Positions 5,761 through 6,902 of a stretch of DNA of 6,902 nucleotides are shown here, piece by piece. The notes beneath the pieces were generated by a model. It had not been told where the DNA came from and did no database searches. It saw only the letters and a program-made list of their open reading frames with translations. Positions within the stretch are counted from its first letter, which is position 1. The number at the start of each line of letters is the position of its first letter. The DNA is from Ahrensia sp. (lineage in GTDB: Bacteria > Pseudomonadota > Alphaproteobacteria > Rhizobiales > Rhizobiaceae): assembly GCA_024639025.1 (NCBI GenBank), contig JAHEJF010000078.1, forward strand, positions 1 through 6,902. The letters run 5' to 3'. Made by a program: the position numbers and the translations under genes.

Positions 5761-6902
5761 TCAGGCTGCGGCTTTGAGACCGCCGATCAAATCGGCAAGG
5801 GAGGTTACGATCTTGTTGACCAGCACCTGGTCATCGCCTTCTGCCATAACGCGAATCAGCGGCTCAGTACCCGACGGACGGATAACCAGGCGCCCGGCAT
5901 TGCCCAGCTCATGCTCGGCTTCCTCAATTGCTTCCTTGACCGATTTGTGTTCAAGCGGCTTGCCGCCGTTGAAGCGCACATTTTTCAGTAACTGTGGAAC
6001 AGGTTCGAATTTCCGGCAGGCTGAACTGGCGGGTTTGTCGGACTGCTTCAGGCAGGCGAGCACCTGCAAGGCCGAAATCAGGCCATCACCAGTGGTTGCA
6101 TAATCGGACAGAATAATATGCCCCGATTGCTCACCACCGACATTATAACCATGGGCGCGCATGTGCTCGACCACGAAGCGATCACCAACCTTGGTGCGCG
6201 CCAATTCCAGTTCCTTGTCGTTCAAGAAGCGCTCGAGCCCCAAATTGGACATCACGGTTGCCACGACCCCGCCGCCGGTCAACCGGTCTGTTTCGTGCCA
6301 GCTCTGGGCAATCGTCGCCATCAGTTGATCGCCATCAATCACGGTGCCGGTCTCATCAACCATCAAGACGCGGTCAGCATCACCGTCCAGCGCAATGCCC
6401 AGATCGGCGCGCACTTCCTTGACCTTGGCAATCAGGGCCTTGGGATGCGTGGAGCCGCATTCGCGATTGATGTTCAATCCATCGGGTTGGTTGCCAATGG
6501 TCACGACCTCTGCACCCAACTCCCACAACGCAGCGGGCGCCGCCTTGTAGGCCGCACCATTGGCACAATCAATCACCACCCGCATGCCTGAGAGGGAAGT
6601 CGCGCGCGGAAAGGTACGCTTGGCAAATTCAATATAGCGATAAAGGTCGCCGTCCACGCGTTGTGCGCGACCAACCCCTTCGCCTTCTTCCAGGTAGTTG
6701 GAAAGGTCCTCATCGAGCAAACGCTCAATTTTCGTTTCCAGAGCATCGGACAATTTGTATCCGTCAGGTCCAAACAGCTTGATGCCATTGTCTTCGAACG
6801 AATTGTGCGATGCTGAAATCATCACGCCAATATCTGCGCGCAATGTACGCGTCAGCATGGCGACGGCCGGCGTTGGAACAGGTCCCAGGAGAAACACATC
6901 CA
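5761..6902 (-). CDS. glmM: Phosphoglucosamine mutase (partial, N-terminus beyond right edge)
   Basis: GlmM interconverts glucosamine-6-phosphate and glucosamine-1-phosphate in the cytoplasm. This supplies UDP-GlcNAc for peptidoglycan and lipopolysaccharide. 379 residues are present, and the frame continues past the right edge as [16 protein letters not shown], so about 70 N-terminal residues are missing from the usual 450. The phosphoserine loop SASHN is at about 6816-6802, with the catalytic Ser codon at 6810-6808. The metal-binding DGDADR is at 6387-6370, GGEQSGH follows in domain three, and the phosphate-binding RPSGTEP is at 5880-5860. The order matches the four-domain alpha-D-phosphohexomutase fold, and SGT/EQSGH place it with GlmM rather than PGM/PMM. 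The residue after SASHN is Ser, where many GlmM have Pro. A GTG at 6897 is an internal Val, not the start. Transcription enters from outside the window. Confidence 0.96.
   Translation of the reverse strand, partial: DVFLLGPVPTPAVAMLTRTLRADIGVMISASHNSFEDNGIKLFGPDGYKLSDALETKIERLLDEDLSNYLEEGEGVGRAQRVDGDLYRYIEFAKRTFPRATSLSGMRVVIDCANGAAYKAAPAALWELGAEVVTIGNQPDGLNINRECGSTHPKALIAKVKEVRADLGIALDGDADRVLMVDETGTVIDGDQLMATIAQSWHETDRLTGGGVVATVMSNLGLERFLNDKELELARTKVGDRFVVEHMRAHGYNVGGEQSGHIILSDYATTGDGLISALQVLACLKQSDKPASSACRKFEPVPQLLKNVRFNGGKPLEHKSVKEAIEEAEHELGNAGRLVIRPSGTEPLIRVMAEGDDQVLVNKIVTSLADLIGGLKAAA

Noticed and set aside
6118..6591. 157-codon plus-strand frame opposite glmM
   Set aside because: It is a shadow of the glmM reading frame; no domain and no start signal.

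Overview
The window comes from an alphaproteobacterium, most likely of the Hyphomicrobiales (Rhizobiales). Three things point there: the SerC is the alphaproteobacterial/archaeal-type phosphoserine aminotransferase, two outer-membrane barrels resemble the Omp25/Omp31-like proteins of that order, and full CtrA-type boxes (TTAA-N7-TTAA) sit before both barrel genes. The genus cannot be decided from the sequence. All six genes lie on the minus strand, so transcription runs from high to low coordinates. Codon use looks even, and I see no mobile element, tRNA, rRNA or CRISPR array.

In transcription order, the right edge holds most of glmM (phosphoglucosamine mutase, 5' end outside the window). An intergenic region of about 300 bp follows, with a palindromic CtrA-type box. 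Next come two tandem, diverged paralogous outer-membrane beta-barrel genes. Each has its own CtrA-type box, leader hairpin and strong intrinsic terminator. They share a conserved core and two cysteine pairs in predicted surface loops. A small VOC-fold (glyoxalase/extradiol dioxygenase) gene follows, with a perfect 9-bp inverted repeat directly before its ribosome binding site.

The left part is the serine biosynthesis operon serC-serA. SerA oxidises 3-phosphoglycerate to 3-phosphohydroxypyruvate and SerC transaminates this to phosphoserine. serA runs off the left edge before its ACT domain. The serC leader (about 2527-2590) folds into a compact structure whose outer helix pairs with the serC Shine-Dalgarno sequence. 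It fits the description of the orphan 'serC RNA motif' of Alphaproteobacteria, and a competing pairing could make it switch-like. This leader is the most interesting element here. A 7-bp hairpin between serC and serA may set their relative expression.

Overall this is mostly ordinary core-genome sequence. Its interest lies in the regulatory sites rather than in any new multi-gene system.
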